Assembly (NCBI GenBank): GCA_002393165.1
Contig: DGIF01000016.1
Coordinates: 1 to 5,856 of the forward strand
Length of the DNA: 5,856 nucleotides
DNA from: Candidatus Saccharibacteria bacterium UBA3829
GTDB taxonomy: Bacteria; Patescibacteriota; Saccharimonadia; Saccharimonadales; Saccharimonadaceae
Reading direction: 5' to 3'
Shown here: piece by piece, positions 5,778 through 5,856 of the stretch
Position numbering within the stretch: position 1 is the stretch's first letter
Layout of the letters: the number at the start of each line of letters is the position of its first letter
Made by a program: the position numbers and the translations under genes
Notes under the pieces: model-generated
What the model was told of the DNA's origin: nothing
The model's database searches: none
The model's input: the letters and a program-made list of their open reading frames with translations, nothing else

Positions 5778-5856
5778 TGGTGCCCGCGACTGGACTTGAA
5801 CCAGCACGCCTTGCGGCATATGCTCCTAAGGCATACGTGTATACCAATTTCACCAC
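5778..5856 (-). tRNA. trnL: tRNA-Leu, anticodon UAG (5' six bases outside the window)
   Basis: The minus strand carries a class II tRNA from position 7 to an encoded CCA end. The 3' acceptor strand is CGCGGGC (5788-5782), then A73 (5781) and CCA (5780-5778). The T arm is GCTGG-TTCAAGT-CCAGT, with one G-U pair. The long variable arm has a GCC/GGC stem with a GCAA loop. The anticodon stem is TATGC/GCATA, with loop CTTAGGA (5830-5824) and anticodon TAG at 5828-5826, which reads CUA and by wobble other CUN leucine codons. The D arm has the expected GG pair. The missing 5' strand should read GCCCGC, and the total would be 85 nt. It converges on the ABC operon. Confidence 0.95.

Noticed and set aside
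1..5856. Alternative genetic code (UGA as glycine, as in Gracilibacteria or Absconditabacteria).
   Set aside because: No conserved gene here contains an in-frame TGA. A recoded genome would show many. The absence of TGA among five stops is too small a sample to mean anything else.

Overview
The window reads as ordinary bacterial chromosome, most likely from Candidatus Saccharibacteria (TM7) or a close relative in the Patescibacteria/CPR. This rests on the trigger factor N-terminus, which resembles Saccharibacteria trigger factors as I remember them, on tight gene packing, on a NifS/NifU pair as the only visible Fe-S genes, and on a moderate GC content (judged by eye, near half). No database search was possible, so the phylum is an inference. 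All genes read with the standard code: no in-frame TGA is seen, and the five visible stops are four TAA and one TAG.

Layout from left to right. Positions 1-573 (minus) hold the first 191 codons of trigger factor (tig), with its own extended -10 promoter and a strong Shine-Dalgarno site. Positions 630-2201 (minus) hold a GlcD/YdiJ-like FAD-linked oxidase. Positions 2228-2632 (minus) hold a NifU/IscU-type scaffold, and 2641-3783 (minus) a NifS/IscS-type cysteine desulfurase. A 48-bp divergent intergenic region follows. On the plus strand, 3832-4551 and 4544-5731 encode an ABC ATPase and its NatB-like permease, overlapping by 8 bp. A symmetric hairpin at about 5744-5770 separates this operon from a convergent tRNA-Leu(UAG) on the minus strand, whose 5' end runs off the window.

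How the genes work together. NifS supplies sulfur to NifU, and their transcripts are tightly coupled because the nifS stop overlaps the nifU Shine-Dalgarno site. The FAD oxidase follows in the same direction but has its own promoter-like sequence. The ATPase and permease form a two-gene ABC-2 exporter of unknown substrate.

The most notable signal is in how the genes start. Three transcription units (nifS, the FAD oxidase, the ABC ATPase) have a perfect TATAAT only 6-10 nt before the ATG and no usable Shine-Dalgarno site, which predicts leaderless or nearly leaderless mRNAs. nifU (inside an operon) and tig (17-nt leader) have strong Shine-Dalgarno sites instead. The second oddity is in NifS: about 25 residues are missing between the PLP-stacking His and the conserved Asn, and about 24 extra residues lie between that Asn and the PLP Asp. 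I see no phage, CRISPR, insertion sequence or obviously new defence or biosynthetic system.
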